From NCBI RefSeq assembly GCF_024298965.1, contig NZ_CP085193.1, forward strand, positions 2,542,001-2,606,000: a stretch of DNA of 64,000 bases, written 5' to 3'. Origin of the DNA: Streptomyces rapamycinicus NRRL 5491 (GTDB lineage: Bacteria > Actinomycetota > Actinomycetes > Streptomycetales > Streptomycetaceae). The translations under genes were made by a program, and so were the position numbers. The notes under the pieces are model-generated. The model ran no database searches. It saw only the letters and a program-made list of their open reading frames with translations, and was not told the origin of the DNA. Below, one piece after another: positions 40,197 through 49,066 of this stretch; the stretch's first letter is position 1, and every line of letters begins with the position of its first letter.

Positions 40197-41309
40197 TCAG
40201 CCCACCATCGCCCGCTCCTCCCCGGAGGGCACGGCGGGCGCCGCCTCGCCCCGCGGCTCGGCCACCCGGTCCCGGGTCCCGCCCCGGTGCGCGGGGTCGT
40301 GGACCTCGCCGACCAGCTTCTCCAGGACGTCCTCCAGGGCCACCAGCCCCAGCACCGTGCCCGACGCGTCGGCGACGGCCGCCAGATGGGAGGCGGCCCG
40401 GCGCATCGCGGTGAGGGCGTCGTCCAGCGGAAGCTCCGCCCGGAGCGTCTCGATCGGATGCCAGACCCGCTGCGGCACGGCCCGCTCCGGGAACTCCAGC
40501 TCCAGGACGTCCTTCACATGCAGATAGCCCATGAAGGCGCCACCGGGGCCGCACACCGGGAAGCGCGAGTAGCCGGTGCGCACGGTCAGCTCCTCGATCT
40601 GCCGAGGAGTGACCGAGGGGTCCACGGTGACCAGGCCCGCCGGGTCCAGGAGGACGTCGGTGACCGGGCGGCTGCCCAGCTCCAGGGCGTCCGCGAGCCG
40701 CTCCTGCTCCCCGGGGTCGAGCAGCCCGGCCTGCCGGGAGTCCTCGACCAAATGGGTCAGCTGCTCGCTGGTGAAGACGGCCTCGACCTCGTCCTTGGGC
40801 TCCACCCGGAACAGCCGCAGCACCAGCCGGGCGCACGCCCCCAGCAGTGCGGTGACCGGCCGGCACAGCCGCGCGAAGGTGACCAGGCCCGGGCCGAGCC
40901 ACAGCGCGGTCTTGTCCGGCGCCGCCATGGCCAGGTTCTTCGGCACCATCTCGCCGATGACCAGATGGAGGAAGACCACCAGGGCGAGCGCGATGGCGTA
41001 GCCGAGCGGATGGATCAGCTGCTCGGGGAGGTGGACGGCGTGGAAGACCGGTTCCAGCAGTTCGGCGACGGTCGGCTCGGCGACCGCGCCGAGGGTCAGC
41101 GAGCAGATGGTGATGCCGAACTGGGCGGCCGCCATCATCTGCGGCAGGTTCTCCAGGCCCGTGAGCACCGTACGGGCGCGGGCGGAGCCCTCGGCCGCGC
41201 GGGGCTCGATCTGGCTGCGGCGCACCGAGACCAGGGCGAACTCGGCGCCGACGAAGAAGCCGTTGGCCAGGACCAGCAGAACGGCGAAGAGAAGCTGTAC
41301 CAGACTCAT
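40197..41309 (-). CDS. CNNM/CorC-like membrane protein with CBS pair (downstream partner)
   Basis: This 370-residue protein has an N-terminal DUF21/CNNM transmembrane domain of three to four helices (LVLANGFFVGAEFALVSVRRS; HLVIGEMVPKN) and then a CBS pair (about 200-335). The C-terminal CorC_HlyC domain is absent, so it is shorter than its neighbour. The family is linked to divalent cation (Mg2+/Co2+) efflux, still debated in bacteria. Its ATG overlaps the stop of the upstream paralogue (ATGA), so the two are made together and may form a hetero-oligomer. Confidence 0.9.
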   Translation of the reverse strand: MSLVQLLFAVLLVLANGFFVGAEFALVSVRRSQIEPRAAEGSARARTVLTGLENLPQMMAAAQFGITICSLTLGAVAEPTVAELLEPVFHAVHLPEQLIHPLGYAIALALVVFLHLVIGEMVPKNLAMAAPDKTALWLGPGLVTFARLCRPVTALLGACARLVLRLFRVEPKDEVEAVFTSEQLTHLVEDSRQAGLLDPGEQERLADALELGSRPVTDVLLDPAGLVTVDPSVTPRQIEELTVRTGYSRFPVCGPGGAFMGYLHVKDVLELEFPERAVPQRVWHPIETLRAELPLDDALTAMRRAASHLAAVADASGTVLGLVALEDVLEKLVGEVHDPAHRGGTRDRVAEPRGEAAPAVPSGEERAMVG

Positions 41310-42688
41310 CGTCCGTCCGCCTTCCCGGCCGCGGCGGGGGCACTCATCTGCGCGGGTGGCGTACTCGTACTCGTACTCGTACGGACGATGCGCACCAGTT
41401 CCGCCCGGTGGTGGCCGACCTGCCGGACGGCCAGCTTCCAGCCGGGCAGCTCGGCGATGTCGCCGGGGGCGGGGATCCGCCCCAGCAGATCGGCCACCAG
41501 CCCGGCCACGGTCTCGTACGGCCCGTCGGGCGCGCCCAGGCCGATCCGGCGCAGGGTGTCGACGCGGCAGCCGCCGTCGGCGTCCCATACGGTGCGGCCG
41601 TCCTCGGTGAGGGTCTGCACCAGGTCGGGGGTCTCCGCGGCCTCGTCGTCGTGCTCGTCGCGCACCTCGCCGACCAGTTCCTCGACGATGTCCTCCAGCG
41701 TGACCACACCGGCCGTGCCGCCGTACTCGTCGACGACCACGGCTATCGGCTGCTCGCTGCGCAGCCGCTCCAGCAGCGGCTGGACCGGCAGCGTCTCGGG
41801 GACCAGCACCGGGGACTGGGCGATCCGGCTGACGGGTGTGCGCAGCCGGTCGTCGGACGGCACCGCGAGGGCGTCCTTGAGGTGCACCATCCCGATGACC
41901 TCGTCCAGCCGGTCGCGGTAGACGGGGAAGCGGGACAGCCCGGTGGCCCGGGTGAGATTGAGCACGTCCACGGCGGTCGCCGTGGAGTGCAGCGCGCTGA
42001 CCCGCACTCGCGGGGTCATCACATGCTGGGCGGTCAGCTCGCCGAGCGAGAGGGTACGGACGAACAGATCGGCCGTGTCCTGCTCGAGCGCGCCGGCCCG
42101 CGCCGAGTGGCGGGCGAGCGAGACCAGCTCACCGGGGGTGCGGGCGGAGGCCAGCTCCTCGGTGGGCTCCACGCCCAGCGCCCGTACCAGCCGGTTGGCC
42201 ACGGTGTTGAGCAGGGCGATCACGGGCCGGAAGAAGCGGGCGAAGGCGTACTGCGGGCCCGCGACGAAGCGGGCGACCTGCAGCGGCCGGGAGACCGCCC
42301 AGTTCTTGGGCACCAGTTCGCCGATGACCATCTGGACGGCGGACGCCAGCAGCATGCCGAGCACGATGGCGACACCGGACACGGCGCCGTGGGGCAGCCC
42401 GACCACCTCCAGCGGCGTGGTCAGCAGATGGCCGAGCGCGGGCTCGGCCAGCATGCCGACGATCAGCGAGGTGATGGTGATGCCGAGCTGGGTGCCGGAG
42501 AGCTGGAAGGACAGCTCGCGCAGCGCCTCGACGACGGTACGGGCGCGCTTGTCGCCCTCGTCGGCGGCTCGCTCGGCGTCCGGTCGCTCGACGGTGACCA
42601 GGCCGAATTCGGCGGCCACGAAGAAGCCGTTGGCGAGGATCAGGACGAGTGCCGCGGACAGCAGCAGGAGGGAAAGGGTGATGCTCAT
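41306..42688 (-). CDS. CNNM/CorC-like membrane protein with CBS pair and CorC domain (upstream partner)
   Basis: This 460-residue paralogue of the downstream protein starts at the ATG at 42688. Domains are DUF21/CNNM helices (ILANGFFVAAEFGLVTVER; IGELVPKNWAVSRP), a CBS pair with VVDEYGGTAGVVTLEDIVEELVG (about 190-345; key family motif DEYGG), and a CorC_HlyC transporter-associated domain (about 360-435). Four consecutive TCGTAC units at 41362-41385 on the plus strand encode a Ser-Thr repeat in the tail. The role is presumably divalent metal homeostasis at the cell membrane. Confidence 0.9.
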   Translation of the reverse strand: MSITLSLLLLSAALVLILANGFFVAAEFGLVTVERPDAERAADEGDKRARTVVEALRELSFQLSGTQLGITITSLIVGMLAEPALGHLLTTPLEVVGLPHGAVSGVAIVLGMLLASAVQMVIGELVPKNWAVSRPLQVARFVAGPQYAFARFFRPVIALLNTVANRLVRALGVEPTEELASARTPGELVSLARHSARAGALEQDTADLFVRTLSLGELTAQHVMTPRVRVSALHSTATAVDVLNLTRATGLSRFPVYRDRLDEVIGMVHLKDALAVPSDDRLRTPVSRIAQSPVLVPETLPVQPLLERLRSEQPIAVVVDEYGGTAGVVTLEDIVEELVGEVRDEHDDEAAETPDLVQTLTEDGRTVWDADGGCRVDTLRRIGLGAPDGPYETVAGLVADLLGRIPAPGDIAELPGWKLAVRQVGHHRAELVRIVRTSTSTSTPPAQMSAPAAAGKADGR

Positions 42689-43002
42689 GCCGCCGCCTCG
42701 TGGTCGGCGGCGGCGCAGGTACTACAGGACGATCCGTCCATCTGCTGAGGGAGTCACTCCTCGGGTCGCAGGGGAGCCCGCCAGGGGCGCACGCGGGCGT
42801 GCGCGCTGGAGAGGCGGGGCGGGGCGTCGTTCGGCCCCGGCAACAGAGTAAACAAGGATGGGGCATGACGGGCAGGCCCCTCACGCCGTTGGAGTGCCGA
42901 TCCGCTCGTCGGCCGGTTCGTGGGGCCCGCCCGGCAGGGGACGGAAGCGGACGTAAAGGGGCTGCTCAACCCCGCTGGGGCCGGGCGGTCCTGCCGGGTG
43001 GC
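42689..43002. other. Non-coding gap between CNNM and PH-domain genes
   Basis: It must hold the promoter of the leftward CNNM pair and the end of the leftward rib/his run. I see no gene. The only clear element is a GC-rich segment near 42700-42720, just upstream of the CNNM start. Confidence 0.5.
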
Positions 43003-43458
43003 TCAGTCCGCGGCACGGCCCGTCCCGTGCCGCTCGGCGAGGGCGCGCAGGGCCCGCGCGTCGCTGATGGCGTGCGCCTTGGCGATGCCGGGCTGGATGC
43101 CCATCGCGGGCAGGCTGGTGCCGTCGGCGAGGTCCAGATAGACCCAGGGGTCACCGGGGCGCAGATTGACCCGGAGCACCTCCGCCCACTCCAGCCGGCG
43201 CTTGGTGGTGAGGTTGACCACCGTCACACCGCCCTCCTCGGCCACCACCTTGGGGCGGCTGAGCAGCGTCAGCACCCCGAAGAACAGCAGTCCGGTGAGG
43301 ATGAAGCTGGCCCGCTCCCCCGGCCCCAGCCGCTCCAGCAGCAGGGCGACGGCCGTGAGGACGACCAGGGCGGCGATACCGACGGTCATCAGGACGGCCC
43401 GGGTCCTGGTCGGCCGGAAGGTGACGGGCAGGGCGGGGGTGGGCGCGGCGGCGGACAC
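43003..43458 (-). CDS. PH-domain membrane protein
   Basis: This 151-residue protein has two membrane helices near 22-62 (LMTVGIAALVVLTAVALLLE; ASFILTGLLFFGVLTLL). A bacterial PH-like (PH_6) domain follows from about 70 (VVAEEGGVTVVNLTTKRRLEWAEV). No catalytic motif is visible. It follows hisG by 72 bp in the same direction and so may be the last cistron of the rib-his run. Its function is unknown. Confidence 0.8.
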   Translation of the reverse strand: MSAAAPTPALPVTFRPTRTRAVLMTVGIAALVVLTAVALLLERLGPGERASFILTGLLFFGVLTLLSRPKVVAEEGGVTVVNLTTKRRLEWAEVLRVNLRPGDPWVYLDLADGTSLPAMGIQPGIAKAHAISDARALRALAERHGTGRAAD

Positions 43459-43530
43459 CTGGTCGGCCTCTCGGATGGGAGGGATGGGAGGGATGGGGGA
43501 ACTGGATGGGGCTGCGGACGGGGCGGGCCG

Positions 43531-44379
43531 TCAGAGGCGGCAGGCGTGGATGCCGGTGGTGAGGATGGCCCGTGCCCCCAGGTCGTAGAGCTCGTCCATG
43601 ATCCGCTGAGCGTCCTTGGCGGGGACCATCGAGCGGACCGCGACCCAGCCCTCGTGGTGCAGCGGGGAGACGGTGGGCGACTCCAGGCCCGGGGTGAGCG
43701 CCACGGCGCGCTCCACCTGCTCCACCCGGATGTCGTAGTCCATCATCACGTAGCGCCGGGCCACCAGGACGCCCTGCATCCGGCGGAGGAACTGCTGGAC
43801 CTTGGGGTCGTCGCTGGGGTCGCCGGTGCGGCGGATGACGACCGCCTCGGACTCCAGGATGGGCTCGCCGATGATCTCCAGCCCGGCGTTGCGCAGGGTG
43901 GTGCCGGTCTCGACCACATCCGCGATGACCTCGGCGACACCGAGCTGGATGGCGGTCTCGACGGCGCCGTCGAGGTGGACCACGGCGGCGTCCACACCGT
44001 TGTCGGCGAGGTGCTTGGTGACCAGTCCGGCGAAGGAGGTGGCCACGGTCATCCCGCCGAACTCGCTGACGTCATTCGCCGTGCCGGGACGGGTGGCGTA
44101 GCGGAAGGTGGACCCGGCGAAGCCGAGCTGCATGATCTCCTCGGCCTGGGAGCCGGAGTCCAGCAGCAGATCGCGTCCGGTGATGCCGATGTCGAGCCGG
44201 CCGGAGCCCACGTAGACGGCGATGTCGCGGGGGCGGAGGAAGAAGAACTCCACCTCGTTCTCCGCGTCGACCAGGACCAGCTCCTTGCGGTCCTTGCGCT
44301 GCCGGTAGCCCGCCTCATGGAGCATCGCCGACGCAGGCTCGGACAGTGAACCCTTGTTGGGGACGGCGATGCGCAGCAT
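43531..44379 (-). CDS. hisG: ATP phosphoribosyltransferase, long form
   Basis: This 282-residue enzyme catalyses the first step of histidine synthesis, PRPP plus ATP to phosphoribosyl-ATP. The N-terminus MLRIAVPNKGSLSEPA, DIGITGRDLLLDSG, and the PRPP-binding loop in the ADVVETGTTLRNAG segment are present. The C-terminal ACT-like regulatory domain (about 210-282, VEQVERAVALTPGLESPTV) marks the HisZ-independent long form, feedback-inhibited by histidine. It follows hisE by 82 bp, with short GGCTCGGT-like repeats in the gap. Confidence 0.97.
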   Translation of the reverse strand: MLRIAVPNKGSLSEPASAMLHEAGYRQRKDRKELVLVDAENEVEFFFLRPRDIAVYVGSGRLDIGITGRDLLLDSGSQAEEIMQLGFAGSTFRYATRPGTANDVSEFGGMTVATSFAGLVTKHLADNGVDAAVVHLDGAVETAIQLGVAEVIADVVETGTTLRNAGLEIIGEPILESEAVVIRRTGDPSDDPKVQQFLRRMQGVLVARRYVMMDYDIRVEQVERAVALTPGLESPTVSPLHHEGWVAVRSMVPAKDAQRIMDELYDLGARAILTTGIHACRL

Positions 44380-44461
44380 GAGTGCTCTTTCCTTCGGTTG
44401 CTCGGTGGCTCGGTGGCTCAGCTGGCTCGGTAGCCAGGGTGCGGGTGTTTGACGGGGGTGC

Positions 44462-44746
44462 TCAGAGGTGGGCGTAGACGTCGTCGAGGGTCAGCCCCTT
44501 GGCGACCATCATCACCTGAAGGTGGTACAGGAGCTGGGAGATCTCCTCGGCGGTCGCCTCGTCGCTCTCGTACTCGGCGGCCATCCACACCTCGGCGGCC
44601 TCCTCCACGACCTTCTTGCCGATGGCGTGCACACCGGAGTGGACCAGCTCGGCGGTGCGGGAAGTGGCGGGGTCGGCCGTGGCGGCCTTCTGCTGGAGCT
44701 CGGCGAAGAGCTCCTCGAACGTCTTCTTGGGCATCGTGTCCGTCAT
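44462..44746 (-). CDS. hisE: Phosphoribosyl-ATP pyrophosphatase
   Basis: This protein of about 94 residues has the MazG-like helical fold: [32 protein letters not shown] (metal-binding Glu/Asp) and [12 protein letters not shown]. It catalyses the second histidine step. Two starts are possible, ATG at 44746 or at 44734. The second aligns better with other streptomycete HisE N-termini. It lies 24 bp after ribH, so a histidine gene pair is embedded behind the riboflavin genes. Confidence 0.95.
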   Translation of the reverse strand: MTDTMPKKTFEELFAELQQKAATADPATSRTAELVHSGVHAIGKKVVEEAAEVWMAAEYESDEATAEEISQLLYHLQVMMVAKGLTLDDVYAHL

Positions 44747-44770
44747 CCTACTTGGGTCGTGCGACGCCCC

Positions 44771-45256
44771 TCAGCGCCAGGGTTCGGCGACCGAGCGCAG
44801 GGTGGTGGCGGTGGCGACGGCCGCGGTGACCGCCTCGTGGCCCTTGTCCTCGCTGGAGCCCGCGAGCCCGGCCCGGTCCAGGGCCTGCTCGTCGGTGTCG
44901 CAGGTCAGCACGCCGAAGCCGATGGGCACGCCGGTGTCCACGCTGACCTGGGTCAGCCCCTGGGTGACGCCCTGGCACACATAGTCGAAATGCGGGGTGC
45001 CGCCGCGGATGACGACGCCCAGGGCGACGATCGCGTCATAGCCGCGGCCCGCGAGCACCTTGGCGACGACCGGCAGTTCGAAGCTGCCCGGCACCCGCAG
45101 CACGGTGGGCTCGTCGATGCCGAGCTCGCCCAGCGCGCGCAGGGCGCCGTCGAGCAGCCCGTCCATCACCTTCTCGTGCCACTGTGCGGCGATGACGGCG
45201 ACGCGCAGGTCCCCGCAGTTCTTCACGGACAGTTCGGGGGCGCCCTTACCGCTCAC
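44771..45256 (-). CDS. ribH: 6,7-dimethyl-8-ribityllumazine synthase
   Basis: This 161-residue protein condenses the ribityl-pyrimidine with dihydroxybutanone phosphate. Family motifs are [45 protein letters not shown] (catalytic His in the family) and [16 protein letters not shown]. Such proteins assemble as pentamers or 60-mers. It follows ribBA by 56 bp in the same operon. Confidence 0.97.
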   Translation of the reverse strand: MSGKGAPELSVKNCGDLRVAVIAAQWHEKVMDGLLDGALRALGELGIDEPTVLRVPGSFELPVVAKVLAGRGYDAIVALGVVIRGGTPHFDYVCQGVTQGLTQVSVDTGVPIGFGVLTCDTDEQALDRAGLAGSSEDKGHEAVTAAVATATTLRSVAEPWR

Positions 45257-45312
45257 GTCTCTCCTCGGTGTTTCTCGTGTTCCGGTGCTTCTGTGGTGGT
45301 GCGTCGGTGTGG

Positions 45313-46647
45313 CTACTGGTTGCCGCAGGCCGACATGGGCTCGGCGCGGTCGCCGTCCAGCCAGGGCAGGTCATGCCCCATCCGGTCCCGCTTGGTGCGG
45401 AGGTAGCGGAGGTTGTGCTCCCCGGCCTGGACGGGCATCGGCTCCCGGCCGGTGACCCGCAGCCCGTGCCGGACCAGCGCCGTGGTCTTCTCGGGGTTGT
45501 TGGTCATCAGCCGCAGCGAGTGCACGCCGAGGTCGGCGAGGATCTCCGCGCCCGCGGCGTAGTCCCGCGCGTCGGCGGGCAGGCCGAGTTCCAGATTGGC
45601 GTCCAGGGTGTCCCGGCCCAGCTCCTGGAGCTCGTACGCGCGCAGCTTGGACAGCAGTCCGATCCCGCGCCCCTCATGGCCGCGCAGATACAGGACGATG
45701 CCCCGGCCCTCGGCGGTGACCCGCTCCAGCGCGGCGTGCAGCTGGGGGCCGCAGTCGCAGCGCAGCGAGTGGAAGACATCGCCGGTGAGGCATTCGGAGT
45801 GGACGCGGACCAGCACGTCCTCGCCGTCCCGGATGTCGCCCTGGACCAGCGCGATGTGCTCGACGCCGTCGGCCGCGCGGTAGCCGTACGCCCGGAAGTC
45901 GCCGAAGGCGGTGGGCAGCCGGGTCTCGGCCTCGCGCCGCACAAGCGGCTCGGCGGGCTTGCGGTACGCGATCAGATCGGCGATGGAGACGATCGCCAGG
46001 TCGTGCTTGTGGGCGAAGGCCACCAGGTCGGGCAGGCGCAGCATGGCGCCGTCCTCCCCCGCGATCTCGCAGATCACGGCCGCCGGGCGCAGTCCGGCCA
46101 GCCGGGCGAGGTCGACCCCGGCCTCGGTGTGGCCGTCGCGCTCGAGCACCCCGCCGGGGCGGGCGCGCAGCGGGAAGATGTGGCCGGGGCGGACGAGGTC
46201 GCCGGGGGTGGTGTCCGGGTCGGCCAGCAGCCGCAGGGTGGTGGCCCGGTCGGCGGCGGAGATACCGGTGCTGACGCCGTGTTCGGCGGTGGCGTCGACC
46301 GAGACGGTGAAGGCGGTCCGCATGGACTCGGTGTTCTCCTCGACCATCTGCGGAAGCCGCAGCCGGTCGAGGTCGGCGGTCTCCATGGGCGCGCAGATGA
46401 GCCCACGGCACTCGTTCATCATGAAGGCGACGATCTCGGGGCTGATCGTCTCGGCGGCGGCGACGAGGTCGCCCTCGTTCTCCCGGTCCTCGTCGTCCAC
46501 GACGACCACGGGGCGGCCCGCGGCGATGTCGGCGATGGCGCGCTCGATGGGGTCAAGTGCCAGTTCGCCGGGCCACTGCGCGGTTCGCAGGGAGGCGGCC
46601 GGGCCGCTGCTCGGATGCGGGTCGGTCACCGCGTATGCCTCACTCAT
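45313..46647 (-). CDS. ribBA: Bifunctional DHBP synthase / GTP cyclohydrolase II
   Basis: This 444-residue fusion carries the RibB domain at about 28-225 ([18 protein letters not shown], with acidic metal ligands). The RibA domain spans about 230-430, with [20 protein letters not shown] giving the three zinc cysteines and [15 protein letters not shown] as the GTP-site region. It makes both precursors of lumazine. The start ATG overlaps the stop of ribE (ATGA). Position is standard for actinobacterial rib operons. Confidence 0.97.
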   Translation of the reverse strand: MSEAYAVTDPHPSSGPAASLRTAQWPGELALDPIERAIADIAAGRPVVVVDDEDRENEGDLVAAAETISPEIVAFMMNECRGLICAPMETADLDRLRLPQMVEENTESMRTAFTVSVDATAEHGVSTGISAADRATTLRLLADPDTTPGDLVRPGHIFPLRARPGGVLERDGHTEAGVDLARLAGLRPAAVICEIAGEDGAMLRLPDLVAFAHKHDLAIVSIADLIAYRKPAEPLVRREAETRLPTAFGDFRAYGYRAADGVEHIALVQGDIRDGEDVLVRVHSECLTGDVFHSLRCDCGPQLHAALERVTAEGRGIVLYLRGHEGRGIGLLSKLRAYELQELGRDTLDANLELGLPADARDYAAGAEILADLGVHSLRLMTNNPEKTTALVRHGLRVTGREPMPVQAGEHNLRYLRTKRDRMGHDLPWLDGDRAEPMSACGNQ

Positions 46648-47276
46648 GATGTGGCCTCCTTGTCCTGCGTGCCGTTGTCCCGTCCGAGCAGCCGCTCGAC
46701 GTATTTGGCGAGTACGTCCACCTCGAGGTTGACCGGGTCACCGGCCTGCTTGACCCCGAGCGTGGTGAGCGCGAGGGTCGTCGGGATGAGGCTGACGGTG
46801 AAGTAGTCGGGGCCCGCGTCCACGACGGTGAGGCTGATGCCGTCCACCGTGATGGAGCCCTTCTCGACGACGTAGCGGCTGAGTTCGGCGGGCAGCGAGA
46901 TCTTCACGATCTCCCAGTGCTCGGAGAGCTTGCGGTCCAGGATTGCGCCGGTGCCGTCCACATGGCCCTGCACGATGTGGCCGCCGAGCCGCCCGCCCAG
47001 CGCCATCGGGCGCTCCAGGTTGGCCCGGGAGCCGATGTCGAGCGCGCCGAGACTGGAGCGGTTCAGCGTCTCGGCCATCACGTCGGCGCTGAACCGGGTG
47101 CCCTCCGCGTCCTCGATGATGTCGACGACGGTGAGACAGACGCCGTTGACGGCGATGGAGTCGCCGTGCTTCGCCCCTTCGGTGACGACGGGGCCGCGTA
47201 CCTGGAAGCGGGACGCGTCGCCCAGGTGCTCGATGGCGACGATCTCACCCAGTTCTTCGACAATTCCGGTGAACAC
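46644..47276 (-). CDS. ribE: Riboflavin synthase alpha subunit
   Basis: This 210-residue protein dismutates two lumazines to riboflavin. The duplicated lumazine-binding fold is visible: [12 protein letters not shown] starts the first half, and [13 protein letters not shown] with the [14 protein letters not shown] segment marks the second. [11 protein letters not shown] is the matching first-half motif. It lies one base after the ribD stop and overlaps ribBA by 4 bp, so translation is coupled along the operon. It is also called ribC in some actinobacteria. Confidence 0.96.
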   Translation of the reverse strand: MFTGIVEELGEIVAIEHLGDASRFQVRGPVVTEGAKHGDSIAVNGVCLTVVDIIEDAEGTRFSADVMAETLNRSSLGALDIGSRANLERPMALGGRLGGHIVQGHVDGTGAILDRKLSEHWEIVKISLPAELSRYVVEKGSITVDGISLTVVDAGPDYFTVSLIPTTLALTTLGVKQAGDPVNLEVDVLAKYVERLLGRDNGTQDKEATS

Positions 47277-47277
47277 T

Positions 47278-48411
47278 TCAGTTCTCCTCGGCGAGGGGGG
47301 CGGGGGCGGCGGGAACGGGGATGGGGGCGGCGATGGGGACGGCGGTGACGCGCAGATCGGGACCGAGCCGGGTCACATCGACCGTCTCGAGGCGCAACGC
47401 CTGCGCGATGGTGGTGATTCCGGCGTCGGCGAGGGCGGCGGGGCCGGCACCGAGCAGGACGGGGGCGAGATAGCCGACGACCTTGTCCACGGCGCCCGCG
47501 GCGAGGAACGCCCCGGCGAGGGTGGGCCCGCCCTCCAGCAGGACGGAACGCACCCCGCGGCCGTGCAGTTCGGCCAGGAGCGCGGGGATCCGGAGGCCGG
47601 TCTCCGCGCGCGGCAGCCTTACGGTCTCCACGCCCGGCCGCCGCGGCAGATGCGCGATGCCCGCGTCCTCGGCGACGGCGATCAGCGTGGGCGCGGCGTC
47701 GTCCAGAACCCGGGCACCGGGCTTGATCGTGGCGCCCGAGTCCACGACGACCCGCAGCGGCTGGGTGGTGCCCTCCGGGTTCCGTACGGCCAGGTGGGGG
47801 TCGTCGGCGTGCAGGGTGCCGGAGCCGACGACGACGGCGTCGGCCTCCGCGCGCAGCCGGTGCACATCGGCGCGGGACTCGTCGGAGGTGATCCAGCGGC
47901 TGGTGCCGTCGGCGGCGGCGCTACGGCCGTCCAGGGTCGCGGCGAACTTCCACAGCACGAAGGGGCGACCGCGGCGCATCGCGGTCAGCCAGGGCTCGTT
48001 GACCGCCTCGGCCTCCTCGGCCAGCAGCCCGGCGTCGACCTCGACCCCGGCCGCGGCCAGGGTCGCGGCGCCGCCCCTGGCCTGGGCGGTGGGGTCGGCG
48101 ACGGCGTAGTGGACGCGGGCGATCCCGGCGGCGAGCAGCGCCCGCGAACAGGGGCCGGTGCGGCCGGTGTGGTCGCAGGGTTCGAGGGTGACGACGGCGG
48201 TGCCGCCACGGGCCCGCTCCCCCGCCGCGCGCAGCGCGTGGACCTCGGCATGCGGGCCGCCGGCCCGCTGGTGCCAGCCCTCGCCGACGACACGGCCACC
48301 GGCGTCGAGGATCACGCAGCCTACGACGGGGTTGGGGCTGGTGTGGCCGAGACCGCGGGCGGCGAGCGCGACGGCATGGCGCATCGCTTGGGCTTCGGCT
48401 GCGGTGGCCAC
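47278..48411 (-). CDS. ribD: Bifunctional riboflavin deaminase-reductase
   Basis: This 377-residue enzyme has an N-terminal deaminase domain with the zinc motif HAEVHAL near 59 and EPCDHTGRTGPC near 82-93. The C-terminal NADPH reductase runs from about 155 (RPFVLWKFAATLDGR; LEGGPTLAGAFL). The open frame extends to 48549, but GTG at 48411 is chosen. AGGAGG lies four bases before it and the protein then begins VATAAEAQAMRHAV, as in relatives. The leader between it and the riboswitch is about 155 bases. First gene of the rib-his operon. Confidence 0.96.
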   Translation of the reverse strand: MATAAEAQAMRHAVALAARGLGHTSPNPVVGCVILDAGGRVVGEGWHQRAGGPHAEVHALRAAGERARGGTAVVTLEPCDHTGRTGPCSRALLAAGIARVHYAVADPTAQARGGAATLAAAGVEVDAGLLAEEAEAVNEPWLTAMRRGRPFVLWKFAATLDGRSAAADGTSRWITSDESRADVHRLRAEADAVVVGSGTLHADDPHLAVRNPEGTTQPLRVVVDSGATIKPGARVLDDAAPTLIAVAEDAGIAHLPRRPGVETVRLPRAETGLRIPALLAELHGRGVRSVLLEGGPTLAGAFLAAGAVDKVVGYLAPVLLGAGPAALADAGITTIAQALRLETVDVTRLGPDLRVTAVPIAAPIPVPAAPAPLAEEN

Positions 48412-48567
48412 CGGGTCCTCCTGCCTCTTCGGGCACGGACTCCGGGGCTGTCGAGATGACACGGGAGCGGAAACGCCGCCGCCAGCACGCCGGGATCGGT
48501 GAGGGCCCGCATTCCGCATACGCGAGAGCGAACCGCCGAGGCGGCGCACCGGTGATGTCGCTACCGC

Positions 48568-48692
48568 CGCGCACTGCCTCCCATCCGGACTTTCACCGTC
48601 GGTCCAGGAATTTCACCTGGTCAACCGGCCGCTGGCGGCGGACGGGTCGCGGACTGTAACCGCCGGTTCGGATTTTCACCGACCCCGGAGTG
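48568..48692 (-). promoter_or_regulatory. FMN riboswitch (RFN element)
   Basis: Read on the minus strand, the conserved RFN blocks occur in order: GGGGTCGGTGAAAATCCG, then AACCGGCGGTTACAGTCCG, a variable stem with CCAGGTGAAATTCCTGG, then GACGGTGAAAGTCCGGATGG and GAGGCAGTGC. It should turn down the ribD operon when FMN is high. A short CCGCC/GGCGG stem lies at 48533-48544 in the expression platform. With no U-tract, control by translation initiation or Rho is more likely than an intrinsic terminator. Confidence 0.95.
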
Positions 48693-48715
48693 CGCTGACG
48701 TCACTGGTACGGGCC

Positions 48716-49066
48716 CAGTGTGCCATGGCCATCAGCCCAGCTGGGAGCCAACCCCCATGTGGCCTCCCTCACCCACCCAAGCCCTGGACGGGCCCCACCT
48801 GATCCCCCACCGCAGTTCGGAGCGGCTTCCCCACCCGGGCCCGGGTCAGATCCCCCACCCCGCCCCTTCCCGAATCGGGGGCAAGCCCCCGAGCCCCGCC
48901 CGGGAACGGCCCTCATGCCGTGGAACTCCACCAAGCCCCCGGCGCCCCGCAGGTGGCGGCCCCCTGCCGCCCCCAAGGCACCCCGACCCCGGCCGGATGC
49001 CGCGACGCGGAGATCGTTCCCGATCCGGGGGACGGGGGCCTGCCCCCGATTCGGGAGGGGTGGCCG
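48716..49066. repeat. Non-coding gap with inverted copies of a CCCGAATCGGGGGC element
   Basis: No gene is seen. A copy of CTTCCCGAATCGGGGGCAAG at 48866-48885 faces an inverted near-copy at 49030-49058. Both can form GC-rich hairpins. The rib promoter must lie just right of 48692, and the alginate-lyase-like gene ends at 49067. Confidence 0.65.
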
